Below, piece by piece: positions 7,686 to 15,745 of a stretch of DNA of 64,000 bases. A program made the position numbers and the translations under genes. The notes beneath the pieces were generated by a model, which saw only the letters and a list, made by a program, of their open reading frames with translations, was not told the origin of the DNA and ran no database searches. How positions within the stretch are numbered: position 1 is the first letter of the stretch; each line of letters begins with the position of its first letter. The DNA is from Paenibacillus andongensis (GTDB lineage: Bacteria; Bacillota; Bacilli; Paenibacillales; NBRC-103111). The DNA lies in assembly GCF_025369935.1 (NCBI RefSeq), contig NZ_CP104467.1, positions 569,501 to 633,500 on the forward strand, in the 5' to 3' direction.

Positions 7686-8651
7686 TTAATTTTTATGAAT
7701 AATAGGAGCTGTCTCTACGGAAGTCAAACGGTCATAGAAATCCACAAAGTTATTTCTTTCATCTGAGCTAAGCTGAGCCATAGCCGTACGCGGATGCTCA
7801 TCTAGCGCTCCTACGATCATGTAAGGAATGAGGTAGCCCCAATCCCATTTTTGACGCATAGTAATCATGTGTTTCTCGATAATTTCAAGTACCGGACGAA
7901 TGTCGTAACGTGCTCCTTTTAGATAGCTAAGAAGAAGCTCCGTTGTACAGTTCCCTGCTGCGCGGCCCATTCCATAGACAGAGGAGTCGAGGAAAGTCAC
8001 GCCTTTGGAAGCACCGGCAATCGTGTTTGCGAAAGCAAGCTGCAGGTTGTTGTGCATATGTAAACCAAGTTCTTTCTCAGGAAGCAGACGTTGAAACTTC
8101 GTTACGAGGTATTCAATGTCCTTATGATCCATGCTGCCGTAGGAGTCTACGATGTAGACAACGTCAACAGGGCTTTTATTGATTTCTTCGAAAGCTTCAA
8201 CCAGTTCATTTTCCATGACATGGGAAAGCGCCATAATATTAAGTGACGTTTCGTAGCCCATGTTATTGAATTTTTGAACAAGCTCAAGGCCTTTATCAAC
8301 GTCTTTGATGTAACAAGCAACGCGGATCAGGTCAAGCAAGCTGTCTTCACGAGGCAAAATGTCGTTCTCATCGACGCGGCCGATATCTACGAGTGCGGAT
8401 AGCTTCGTATCGGTCTTTTTGGTAATAACGTCACGAAGGAAGGATTCATTCAAGAATCTCCATGGACCGGATGCTCCGCCTTTAAGCAGCTTTTCCGAGT
8501 TTTTATAACCAATTTCCATATATTCTACACCGGCTGCACTTAAGCCGCGATACATGTCTTGGACAAATTCCACGCTAAAATCCCAATCGTTCACCAAACC
8601 GCCGTCCCGAATCGTACAATCCAAAATCTTGTGTTGATGATGCTTAACCAT
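7686..8651 (-). CDS. DRE-TIM (HMGL-like) aldolase/lyase family protein
   Basis: 321 residues. The N-terminus carries the DRE-type motif as LDCTIRDGG, the metal-binding HxH pair is in GLHMHNNLQLA, and the GxGRxxGN loop is GMGRAAGN, all in order for the LeuA/4-hydroxy-2-oxovalerate aldolase superfamily. By family these enzymes use a divalent metal for retro-aldol or Claisen chemistry on 2-oxo acids. The C-terminal domain lacks the LeuA regulatory part, so a leucine-synthesis role is unlikely. Similar stand-alone proteins in Firmicutes are annotated only as aldolase-domain proteins, and the substrate is unknown. It is monocistronic and ends at the terminator 7615-7669. Confidence 0.8.
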   Translation of the reverse strand: MVKHHQHKILDCTIRDGGLVNDWDFSVEFVQDMYRGLSAAGVEYMEIGYKNSEKLLKGGASGPWRFLNESFLRDVITKKTDTKLSALVDIGRVDENDILPREDSLLDLIRVACYIKDVDKGLELVQKFNNMGYETSLNIMALSHVMENELVEAFEEINKSPVDVVYIVDSYGSMDHKDIEYLVTKFQRLLPEKELGLHMHNNLQLAFANTIAGASKGVTFLDSSVYGMGRAAGNCTTELLLSYLKGARYDIRPVLEIIEKHMITMRQKWDWGYLIPYMIVGALDEHPRTAMAQLSSDERNNFVDFYDRLTSVETAPIIHKN

Positions 8652-8831
8652 ACTCGCAAAAGCCCCTTTCGATTACATATATCGCTTCTGATTTTGCTAT
8701 ATTATCACTTATCTTGAGGCAGCTTGTCAATGAATGTCACTTAATAAACATGTGTTAGGTCCTTCAAACTGAAAGGAAAACTTATCCTTCTAAGTATAGA
8801 CACGTATGCCGCCTGCATAAGATGGCGGTAG

Positions 8832-9041
8832 TATTCGATATGCCGACGAAGGAGTGAGACGAATGCCAACTCGCCTAAGGCGATAGAGCTAGGCCGCTAC
8901 ATTTCCCTCCCCGAGGGGAGAGCTCACTTCGCTGGCGATCATACGTCAGCTATGAGCGGCTGGGTTGAAGGCGCGATTGAGTCCGGTATTAGAGTAGCGT
9001 ACAATGTAAATGAGCTTCCTATTTATGGATACGGATTTTAA
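8832..9041 (+). pseudogene. C-terminal relic of a flavin amine oxidase
   Basis: A frame open from 8832 to the TAA at 9039 has no plausible start but reads PEGRAHFAGDHTS then GWVEGAIESGIRVA. This is the FAD-binding C-terminal signature of flavin monoamine oxidases (PEGRIHFAGEHTS...GWMEGAIESG). Only about 55 codons of the usual 450 or more remain; the rest is gone. The C-terminus is well kept, so loss may be fairly recent. The rest of this 440-base gap (8652-8831) holds only the upstream region of the leftward aldolase gene. Confidence 0.75.
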
Positions 9042-9089
9042 AATTTGGCCAAGTATGCAGCTGCATAGGGTCTCGGGGGAGGGTGCCTA

Positions 9090-10016
9090 ATGAATCGAAA
9101 CGAGTGGTCATCAGCAAAAGAGGTTGCCGTGAAAGCCGCATGGAAAGCAGGAGAGCTGGCAAAAGAACGATTCGGGGGCAAGTTGGATATTCAGCACAAG
9201 GATGATCGCGGAGATTTGGTCACCGAAGTGGATGTCTTGTCGGATCGTTTGATTGTGGAAGACATCCTGGCGGTATTTCCAGGTCATCGTATATATAGTG
9301 AAGAAGCGGGTGAAGGAGGGGCAAACAGCGATTGGGTATGGCACGTCGATCCGCTGGATGGCACGAATAATTTTGCCTTAGGCATACCGCTTTACGGCGT
9401 TTGCATCTCTTTGAGCTATCAGGGACAAATTGTCTTAGGAGTGATCCGCGATTCGGCTTTGGGGCTGAATTATGTTGCCGTTAAGGGCGAAGGTGCTTGG
9501 CAGGAGGATGTTAAGCTTGAGGCGAAGCCGAAAGGTGCGCTGGTCAAGTCCACAATTTCATGGATTCAAGGCCATGGGGTTGGCAAGGATGATCACAGAG
9601 CGCTCAGGCTAAGGCATCATCTAGAGCATTCGGTTAAAAGAGTGCTGCGCATGTGGGCACCGTCATTGACCTGGGCGATGCTCGCCAGAGGCGACCTGCA
9701 TGGTGTCGTGCTGTACAACTCCGAAGGTGAGGATTTGTACGCGGGTTTGCTGCTCGCGCAGGAGGCCGGCGTGAAGGTGACGGATTTTGCGGGTAATCCA
9801 GTTGCTATGCTTGGGGGCTTGGGCGTGGGTGTAGGTGTGAGTGTAGGTGCGAGTGAGGGTGCGGGTGCAAGTACAAGTGCGAGTGCAAGTGCAGGTATAA
9901 GTACAAGCTCCGAGGTGGGGGAAGAGTTGGCTCTGGCGGTTTACTTGGTGGCTGCTGTGCCGGAGTATCATGCGGAGCTGCTGAAATTGGTGCAGGAAGC
10001 CATCAAAGTAGAATAA
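9090..10016 (+). CDS. Inositol-monophosphatase-family phosphatase with repeat insertion
   Basis: 308 residues. Metal and substrate motifs of the IMPase/FBPase/CysQ family are present: YSEEAGE (catalytic Glu region), DPLDGTNNF, and the C-terminal GEDLYAGLLLAQEAG that replaces the usual WDxAAG. Members hydrolyse inositol phosphates, PAP or sugar phosphates with Mg2+; the substrate cannot be told here. About residues 245-273 are a Gly/Val/Ser/Ala low-complexity insert between the last two strands, encoded by a degenerate 6-nt repeat. It lies in a region where family members have a surface loop, so activity may survive. GAGGGTG ribosome site precedes the ATG. Confidence 0.85.
   Translation: MNRNEWSSAKEVAVKAAWKAGELAKERFGGKLDIQHKDDRGDLVTEVDVLSDRLIVEDILAVFPGHRIYSEEAGEGGANSDWVWHVDPLDGTNNFALGIPLYGVCISLSYQGQIVLGVIRDSALGLNYVAVKGEGAWQEDVKLEAKPKGALVKSTISWIQGHGVGKDDHRALRLRHHLEHSVKRVLRMWAPSLTWAMLARGDLHGVVLYNSEGEDLYAGLLLAQEAGVKVTDFAGNPVAMLGGLGVGVGVSVGASEGAGASTSASASAGISTSSEVGEELALAVYLVAAVPEYHAELLKLVQEAIKVE
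9821..9906 (+). repeat. Degenerate GGTGTA/AGTGCA hexanucleotide repeat inside the IMPase gene
   Basis: About 14 consecutive six-base units of the form RGTGNR keep the reading frame and encode alternating Gly/Ser/Ala/Val. Each unit encodes two residues, so unit gain or loss never shifts frame. Confidence 0.8.
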
Positions 10017-10081
10017 TGTGGGAACAATATGCAGATGATAATGGCATACTTTGCAAGTTGAAGAAGAGAGGATGCTATGCG

Positions 10082-10498
10082 ATGAAGAGCTTTGTTCCTA
10101 TATTTTTTGAATTTGAAAAGGAGCGGGATGCGCTCCTTGCGCTTGATACGCTGGACGAGCTTGGCTACAAGCCGGAATTACTGGGCGGAGAGAAGTCCAC
10201 GGTGCACATCCATCTTGATGAACAAGAAATAACATCTGCGCTAGAAATTGCGCAGTCACACGGCGGACGTTTAGTGGAGCGTCCGCAGACAGAGTCAGAG
10301 CCAGCCGTTTACGCCATGGCATACGATCTCGAGGGCTCCATCCGCATTCCGGCCCACACCGTGAATGAGGATTGGTCCGATAGCTACGCTGAGGCGAATG
10401 TATCGTCCGCAACCGACGCAGTGCCGAGTGAGGAAGAGGCGGCCTTTGACCCGTCCGCTGACGACTACAACCATTTCAGCGCCGGTATCCGGCTGTAA
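10082..10498 (+). CDS. Hypothetical cytoplasmic protein
   Basis: 138 residues from ATG 10082, which follows GAGAGG at about 10 bases; a longer version from ATG 10016 would overlap the IMPase stop (TAATG) and is a possible coupled start. The first 70 residues look like a small alpha/beta domain (FVPIFFEFEKERDALLALDTLDELGYKPELL); the last 60 are acidic and probably disordered. No known motif, signal peptide or membrane segment. It is probably co-transcribed with the IMPase gene. I do not recognise the family. Confidence 0.6.
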   Translation: MKSFVPIFFEFEKERDALLALDTLDELGYKPELLGGEKSTVHIHLDEQEITSALEIAQSHGGRLVERPQTESEPAVYAMAYDLEGSIRIPAHTVNEDWSDSYAEANVSSATDAVPSEEEAAFDPSADDYNHFSAGIRL

Positions 10499-10672
10499 AA
10501 TGAGTTGGGGGAGACCGCGCGGAAGCTGTGCTATTGTGAGCGAATTCTGTTCGAGTTAGCGAGCTTGTTGAGCTAGGCGCGAGTTAGTGAGGGGCGGCTA
10601 GCGAGGGGTGAATCCACGCGGGTCGCAGGGACCCAGTGCGAAACCCGCGCTGGTCGCGCGAAAGCAGAGTCA

Positions 10673-10746
10673 TAGCGATGAAAAACATCGCTAACTCGCG
10701 CCCGCGGCCGAGCAACTCAGCCATAAGGATGAAAATCATCCTTATG
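10673..10746. repeat. Two perfect hairpins in a gene-free region
   Basis: TAGCGATG-AAAAA-CATCGCTA (10673-10693) and an 11-bp hairpin with a 3-base loop (10722-10746, arm CATAAGGATGA). Neither is followed by a T-run. They lie in the 10499-10807 stretch, which also has several GAGTTAGYGAG-like repeats and no credible gene. Confidence 0.7.
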
Positions 10747-10807
10747 TTGGCCTGCTTCGCCTACCCTCACAATCCTACGTGTCCATTCATCCCGTGGACG
10801 CTCCCAC

Positions 10808-10837
10808 GCACTAACCCGAACGGGTTAGTGCATTTTT
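10808..10837 (+). terminator. Strong intrinsic terminator
   Basis: An 11-bp perfect stem (GCACTAACCCG / CGGGTTAGTGC) with a 2-base loop, followed by ATTTTT. It probably ends the IMPase/10082 transcript 310 bases after the last stop codon, leaving a long structured 3' UTR. Confidence 0.85.
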
Positions 10838-10855
10838 AGTTGAATTAGGAAAGTA

Positions 10856-10928
10856 TGTTGTACAGCGTACAATAATTTTCTTGATTTCATCAAGGAAAAG
10901 CTCCGAATGGTGTATGTTGTACAACAAT
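10856..10928. repeat. Two TTGTTGTA-family palindromes
   Basis: Palindromes at 10856-10876 and 10914-10928 (ATGTTGTACAACAAT) with centres about 55 bases apart, separated by a further hairpin (CTTGAT/ATCAAG, about 10877-10900). Same family as 1441-1627 and 34089-34221. Confidence 0.75.
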
Positions 10929-11050
10929 TCACGGATAAGCAATCAAATGCCCTGAACATATTCGTCTTGGAGGCTACCAACTTGCTTTGCAGCAACCGCA
11001 ATACTCTCGCCCCAGGGCTGAGTAAGCCGACTACTTAGCCTATTTAATCA

Positions 11051-11112
11051 CTTCTTACACTTCTTCCACTTCTTTCATTTCTTTCATTTCTTTCACTTCT
11101 TTCACTCCTTTC
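11051..11112. repeat. CTTCTTTCA-type octamer/nonamer repeat tract
   Basis: Pyrimidine-only strand with about seven tandem TTCTTTCA-like units lying 100 bases upstream of the lipoprotein gene at 11217. The flanking 10929-11050 and 11113-11200 stretches hold no gene I can support. Confidence 0.75.
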
Positions 11113-11216
11113 TAGGCATCCGCCTTTTTATTGTAGATACCACAGAATCCGTAACCTTTACCCTCATTACTGCGTCTGGTGAGATAAGGAAGATAATTTG
11201 TGGAGGAGTGAGTCGG

Positions 11217-11996
11217 ATGAGACGAATGGTGGAGATGGTTTTGGTGGCAGCAATCATAAGTGTGATGACTGGATGTGTGGGTGAGCAAACAAAGAGTAGC
11301 ACGAGCAAAAGCAGCAATAGTCCCCAACCGACATCAATGGTTCCTCCGACAGCTTCTCCTTCTACACCATCGACGCCAATCTCCCCAACACCAAAAGTCA
11401 CACCAAATTCAACCGCACAGGTACCAATAACTACTCCTACTCCTAGTGTCAAACCAAGTCCAACTTCGTACGCCAAAGAAGCCGACGCGAAGAAAGCAAT
11501 CGAAAGCCGAACCAAAGAAACGATAAAAGCGCTGAAGGAGAAGGATCTGAAAAAGCTCGCAGAGCTAATTCATCCGAAGAAAGGTGTACAATTCTCACCG
11601 TACTCTTATATTCATGTGTCGAGTGATGTCCAGGTTCTGGGCAGCGGGCTTGCAACCCTTTGGGCAAATACCAGCACTACACATTGGGGCGACTACGATG
11701 GTTCAGGTGACCCTATTGACCTTACTTTTCCCAACTATTGGGATAAATTTGTCTATAACGAAGATTTTGCAGCCGCACCGCAAATCAGTTATAACATTAT
11801 TCTCGGCAAAGGGAATATGATTAATAATGTGTTCAGTGTATATCCGACGACTTCAGCGATTACGGTGGAGTATCATTACCCCGGCCTAGATCCGCAGTTT
11901 CAGGGGATGGATTGGACCAGTCTGCGGCTTGTTTACGAGTACTCAGGTTCTCAGTGGTATCTAGTTGCGATTGTCCATGACCAGCATACGATGTAG
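11217..11996 (+). CDS. Lipoprotein with Pro/Thr/Ser-rich stalk, unknown C-terminal domain
   Basis: 259 residues from ATG 11217, chosen because GGAGG lies 10 bases upstream; GTG 11208 would be too close to the site. The N-terminus has a hydrophobic core and lipobox (SVMTGC), so it should be lipidated and held on the outer face of the membrane. Residues about 25-90 are a Pro/Thr/Ser/Lys stalk of low complexity. The C-terminal 160 residues, starting at a charged helix (KKAIESRTKETIKALKEKDL), resemble small NTF2-like folds that often follow such stalks, but this is only an impression. Function unknown. Confidence 0.75.
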   Translation: MRRMVEMVLVAAIISVMTGCVGEQTKSSTSKSSNSPQPTSMVPPTASPSTPSTPISPTPKVTPNSTAQVPITTPTPSVKPSPTSYAKEADAKKAIESRTKETIKALKEKDLKKLAELIHPKKGVQFSPYSYIHVSSDVQVLGSGLATLWANTSTTHWGDYDGSGDPIDLTFPNYWDKFVYNEDFAAAPQISYNIILGKGNMINNVFSVYPTTSAITVEYHYPGLDPQFQGMDWTSLRLVYEYSGSQWYLVAIVHDQHTM

Positions 11997-12098
11997 CTCC
12001 GTTCCATTTCTAATTCCAATAAACGTCCAAAAGCCGTATTAAATCTCGATTATTCCGGGGGATAGTTCGGTTTTTTCGCTTTTTTTCAAAATTTAGGA

Positions 12099-12127
12099 TT
12101 GACAGCTTCCGTTTAATGTCATATTCT
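12099..12127 (+). promoter_or_regulatory. Sigma-A promoter of the DAACS symporter
   Basis: TTGACA at 12099-12104, a 17-base spacer and TATTCT at 12122-12127. The predicted start is about 40 bases upstream of the AAGGAG ribosome site at 12161, which supports GTG 12176 as the start codon. Confidence 0.75.
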
Positions 12128-12175
12128 TATCCCATAAAACCGAGTAACATCATAGGAATTAAGGAGATGATTCTA

Positions 12176-13531
12176 GTGAATAACAATTTAGTGACGGCAT
12201 TCCAAACCAACTGGGTCAGCCTAGTCGTATCAATTATTATTATCGGGGTCCTCGTCTTTTTGGCGAAGAAAAGAGTTAGCTTTGGTAGCCGCGTTTTCAT
12301 CGGTTTAGGACTTGGGTTAGTAGCAGGGGTCGTTTTTAATCAACTGGGGCTTCAATATAAAAGTGTGAGTACGATCGGAACGATCTATGTGAATTTGATC
12401 AAAATGCTCGTTATGCCTTTAGTACTTATTCTTGTCATCAATAGTATTTCATCGTTATCGAGTCTAGGTCAGCTGCGTAAACTGGGTTTGAAAACGATCG
12501 GTTGGTTTTTGCTAACAACAGGAATCGCGGCGCTGATCGGATTGGTTGTCGCTTTGGCGATTGATCCAGGTAACGGAATTGCACAGGCTGTGCCGAAAGA
12601 TTTTAAAGCAAGAGAAATCCCCACGTTCTCACAGGTTATTCTGGACTTGGTTCCTTCCAATCCAATTAACGATATGGCGACTGGGAAGGTTGTACCGGTT
12701 CTGATCTTCGCGATTTTTGTTGCCGTAGCAATTGTACATGTCGGCTCGAAAAAGCCGGAAAGTGTAGCAGCCGTTAAATCGTTTATTACATCAGCAACAG
12801 TTGTTGTTCACCAAGTAGTTAAGTATGTTATCCGTCTGACACCTTATGGGGTGTACGCGTTGATCGCAGCTATGGCTGCTAAATATGGTTTGGACACACT
12901 AGCTCCATTGGCTAAAATTATTCTAACTTCTTATGTAGCTTTGATCATTCACTTTGTGTTGATTTTCGGTGGTTTGGTTCTTTTCGTGGCAAAAGTAAAC
13001 CCAATCAAATTCTTCAAAAAGGCTTATCCGACGATTGCTGTCGCATTCACAACACGCAGCAGTTATGCAACGCTGCCTGTGAACTTGGAAGTGATCACGA
13101 AGCGTCTTCGTGTATCGCCGCGTATTGCAAGCTTCGTGGCACCGCTTGGCGCAACGATGAACTTCAATGGTTGCGGCGGGGTTTGGCCGGCGGTTGTGGC
13201 GATTTTCGTAGCGAAGGTTTACAATCTTCCGCTTGGCATTTCCGAATACCTTATTCTTATCTTGGTTAGTGTGGTTTCCTCCATTGGTGTGGCCGGCGTT
13301 CCGGGTCCTGCTGCGATTTCGACAACAGTTGTACTTACAGCTTTAGGCTTACCTTTGGAAGGTATGGGTCTGGTGCTTGGAGTTGAGGCACTGATCGACA
13401 TGGGTCGTACAGCAGTTAATGCTACAGGAACAACAGTTACAGCTTTGCTCGTGGCTGAGTCTGAGGGAGAATTCGATCGTGCTGCATTTGACCGCGACGA
13501 AGAGGATGACCTCGAATTGGCTACTGCGTAA
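12176..13531 (+). CDS. DAACS-family sodium/proton:amino-acid or dicarboxylate symporter
   Basis: About 451 residues. The start is GTG 12176 (AAGGAG, 9-base spacing) rather than the earlier ATG 12116, which would lie inside the promoter. The protein has the DAACS/SDF pattern: multiple membrane helices, MLVMPLVLILVI in the early part, the first re-entrant loop replaced by TTRSSYATLPVN (Ser/Thr-rich HP1), the NMFD-like helix 7 motif seen as ATMNFNGCG, and VAGVPGPAAIS in HP2. The sequence resembles the TcyP/YdjN cystine-carrier branch more than GltP, but substrate choice is inference. The C-terminus is acidic and cytoplasmic. Confidence 0.85.
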   Translation: MNNNLVTAFQTNWVSLVVSIIIIGVLVFLAKKRVSFGSRVFIGLGLGLVAGVVFNQLGLQYKSVSTIGTIYVNLIKMLVMPLVLILVINSISSLSSLGQLRKLGLKTIGWFLLTTGIAALIGLVVALAIDPGNGIAQAVPKDFKAREIPTFSQVILDLVPSNPINDMATGKVVPVLIFAIFVAVAIVHVGSKKPESVAAVKSFITSATVVVHQVVKYVIRLTPYGVYALIAAMAAKYGLDTLAPLAKIILTSYVALIIHFVLIFGGLVLFVAKVNPIKFFKKAYPTIAVAFTTRSSYATLPVNLEVITKRLRVSPRIASFVAPLGATMNFNGCGGVWPAVVAIFVAKVYNLPLGISEYLILILVSVVSSIGVAGVPGPAAISTTVVLTALGLPLEGMGLVLGVEALIDMGRTAVNATGTTVTALLVAESEGEFDRAAFDRDEEDDLELATA

Positions 13532-13550
13532 TCTATATCTCTAAAAAGAT

Positions 13551-13584
13551 AGAAGGACCTGCATCTTAGGATGCGGGTCCTTCT
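13551..13584. terminator. Bidirectional terminator
   Basis: AGAAGGACCTGCATC / GATGCGGGTCCTTCT stem with TTAG loop between the convergent symporter and flavoprotein genes; followed by T-rich sequence rightward and preceded by A-rich sequence (T leftward). Confidence 0.85.
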
Positions 13585-13585
13585 T

Positions 13586-14845
13586 TTATGCCTGCTGAGC
13601 AGCATTTTTACCAGCCATAAAGCCCGTTGAAAAAGCCGCGGTAATGTTATAACCGCCTGTATAGCCGTGAATATCGAGGATTTCACCACAGAAATAAAGC
13701 CCATTCACCAGCTTCGATTGCATGGTGCTTGGATCGATTTCTTTCAATTGAACGCCGCCGCCTGTGACAAAGGCTTCCTCGAGGGAGAGTGTTCCTTTGA
13801 CGATAATAGGGAAAGCTTTCATCCGTTTGCACAGCTCGAGCCATTTTTGCTTCGGGATGTTGTCGTATGTAAGCTGATCGTCTAAGCCGGACTTCTCGAG
13901 CATGATCGGGATTAATCGATCGGATAAGAGAGGCTTAAGCACGTTTTTGATCGCTTTTTTGGCTTCAGCTTTGGCGAGAGCCATGCTTTGGTTGTAAACT
14001 TCGTCCGTGCTTAGATCCGGAAAGAGATCCACAGTGAGCAAGACTTCTTTGCGCTCTGATTTGTTGAGCTCTTTCACGACGAACTGACTACAGCGCAGCG
14101 CAATCGGCCCCGACAAACCAAAATGCGTAAAAAGCATATCGCCGCGATGTGAAATGATCGACTTCCCTTTGGCGTTCCACACGCTGAGCGTCACGTCACG
14201 CAAGGAAAGTCCTTGCAGCTCACGGCTGCGGATAAAAGCTTCCTTCGAGGTTAACGGAACCTCGGTCGGAAAGAGCTGCGTGATGGTGTGGCCACCAGCT
14301 TCGGCCCAAGCATAACCGTCTCCTGTTGAGCCGGTATGCGGGACAGAGCATCCGCCGGAAGCAATGATGACAGCTTTGCTGTTCATCGTTTCGCCGGACT
14401 GCAGACGGACGCCTTGGACGCTGCCGTCCTTGTACAAGACCATCTTGACCGGACTGTTCGTCCGGATCTCGACACCTTGCCTGCGAACTTGGCCGATCAA
14501 CGCGTCTACGACGGTTTTGGCCTTGTCGCTAACGGGGAACATGCGACCGTTGTCCTCTTCCTTCAGGCGGATGCCGAGATTTTCAAAGAAATCAATGATG
14601 TCCTTATTGCTGAAATGGGTTAAAGCACTATATAAGAAGCGCCCGTTGCCTGGAATATGCTTGATCAATTCATCCATGTCTTTGTTGTTCGTTACGTTGC
14701 ATCTGCCGCCGCCGGATATCCCGAGCTTACGCCCCAGCTTGTCCCCTTTATCCACCAAAAGCACCTTCGCGCCATCTGCACTCGCAGCAATGCTGGCCAT
14801 AAGCCCAGCGGAACCGCCGCCAATTACAATTACATCATATGTCAT
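13586..14845 (-). CDS. NAD(P)/FAD-dependent oxidoreductase, BaiN/YhiN (HI0933) family
   Basis: 419 residues from ATG 14845 ([11 protein letters not shown]); a GTAGGGG ribosome site lies upstream and the longer in-frame version to 14869 is not needed. The Rossmann dinucleotide motif [10 protein letters not shown] and the family signature [16 protein letters not shown] are both present, as is the C-terminal [18 protein letters not shown]-contact segment. The family is a widespread flavoprotein of largely unknown substrate; BaiN is reported in bile-acid dehydroxylation but most members have no assigned reaction. Monocistronic, convergent with the symporter. Confidence 0.88.
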   Translation of the reverse strand: MTYDVIVIGGGSAGLMASIAASADGAKVLLVDKGDKLGRKLGISGGGRCNVTNNKDMDELIKHIPGNGRFLYSALTHFSNKDIIDFFENLGIRLKEEDNGRMFPVSDKAKTVVDALIGQVRRQGVEIRTNSPVKMVLYKDGSVQGVRLQSGETMNSKAVIIASGGCSVPHTGSTGDGYAWAEAGGHTITQLFPTEVPLTSKEAFIRSRELQGLSLRDVTLSVWNAKGKSIISHRGDMLFTHFGLSGPIALRCSQFVVKELNKSERKEVLLTVDLFPDLSTDEVYNQSMALAKAEAKKAIKNVLKPLLSDRLIPIMLEKSGLDDQLTYDNIPKQKWLELCKRMKAFPIIVKGTLSLEEAFVTGGGVQLKEIDPSTMQSKLVNGLYFCGEILDIHGYTGGYNITAAFSTGFMAGKNAAQQA

Positions 14846-14981
14846 TCGAATAAAGCCCCTACATCGCATATTTTGACACCATCATAGCATGCAAGGTGTG
14901 TCTAATTCAAAGTAGGAGGACAGGCAGATATCCGATTATATAGGTTTTTAACGAAGATAAAAAATAAAGATGCACACAGGC

Positions 14982-15065
14982 TGTGGATAACATGTTGATA
15001 AAATAGATTATATTGTGAATAAATTGTAAGGGTTCTGTGGATAAAGCCCGATAGGGTGTGGATAA
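14982..15065. other. DnaA-box cluster (three perfect, two near-perfect boxes)
   Basis: Perfect TGTGGATAA boxes (complement of TTATCCACA) occur at 14982-14990, 15036-15044 and 15057-15065. One-mismatch boxes occur at 14994-15002 (TGTTGATAA) and 15014-15022 (TGTGAATAA). All five point the same way and sit in AT-rich sequence upstream of the galU relic. No dnaA, dnaN or other replication gene is near, so this is not oriC by context. It resembles the dispersed DnaA-box clusters of Bacillus subtilis that tune initiation. Confidence 0.75.
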
Positions 15066-15109
15066 AGGGCTGGATCATCAAAGTATTTTCTAAGACCTGA
15101 CCGGTAATT

Positions 15110-15337
15110 TAATACCTCAGGACACCATATCCTGAAAGTGATAATGAGTATCAGCTGACGGACGCTTTGCGCAAGATGTGTATGCAGGAAGGGCTGATGG
15201 CGCTGGAACTCAAAGAAGATCGCTACGATATCGGAGATAAATTCGGTTATATGAAGGCGATTACGGGGCTGGGCCTTCAAAGAGATGAAAAGAGCTCGGG
15301 AGGAGAAGCTGCGGAGGCGAGTTGTGTAAAAGAATAG
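15110..15337 (+). pseudogene. galU: galU relic, upstream copy (C-terminal fragment)
   Basis: A frame from about 15128 to the TAG at 15335 reads NEYQLTDALRKMC, then RYDIGDKFGYMKAI, the C-terminal signature of UTP-glucose-1-phosphate uridylyltransferase. The upstream part (15070-15127) still resembles the RPDRY segment but is out of frame and interrupted. Only about 65 codons remain of roughly 290, with no start, so this is a dead fragment. A related fragment lies at 19593-19689 on the far side of the protease gene. Confidence 0.8.
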
Positions 15338-15745
15338 GCAGGGATAAAGGTCGGGTCCGCTCTGGGTCAGGCTTATTTGTTGTATTCATAAAGCTTGAGT
15401 AGGGTGCTTTTTGCTATATATAGGGGGTGGGAGTGAATATTCTATTGCTGCTTGTGAGCAGGCGTCTTTGATGACCTTAGAGTCTTGAAAGATTATCAAG
15501 GTGCTCTTCGAATATTCATCGTTCTAAAGTTACATATTCTGGAGCAATTGTTCCCTTGCTTTCCCTGTCCAGAAAAGTCTGGGTACTTGTGACCCAGCAG
15601 TTATATAGTGCATTCTGTATGGTCTTGAAAACGTACGGATAGCGGTTTTTTTTGTGATTTGTCCAAAAAAGGAGGAATTTACCACTTCCTGTCGAAATTT
15701 TCTTCTTGTAGAAAATGTAAGACATATCCGACATGGAGGGGAAAC
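15338..15745. other. Gene-free upstream region of the protease gene
   Basis: About 400 bases with no credible gene. It holds a CTGGGT/ACCCAG hairpin (about 15578-15597), a T-run near 15645-15652, an AAAGGAGGAAT stretch (15667-15677) that resembles a ribosome site but is followed by no gene-like frame, and a TTTTCT/AGAAAA hairpin near 15698-15715. I could not fix a promoter. Confidence 0.5.

Noticed and set aside
9663-9971. 102-codon leftward frame rich in Thr and Cys
   Set aside because: It is the antisense of the IMPase hexanucleotide repeat, a by-product of the repeat.
14982-15065. Possible origin of replication (oriC)
   Set aside because: Several DnaA boxes are there, but no dnaA, dnaN or rpmH gene is near, and neighbours are a flavoprotein and a protease. 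It is better read as a DnaA-box cluster.
15008-15280. 90-codon leftward frame
   Set aside because: It is the antisense of the galU relic and of the DnaA-box region.
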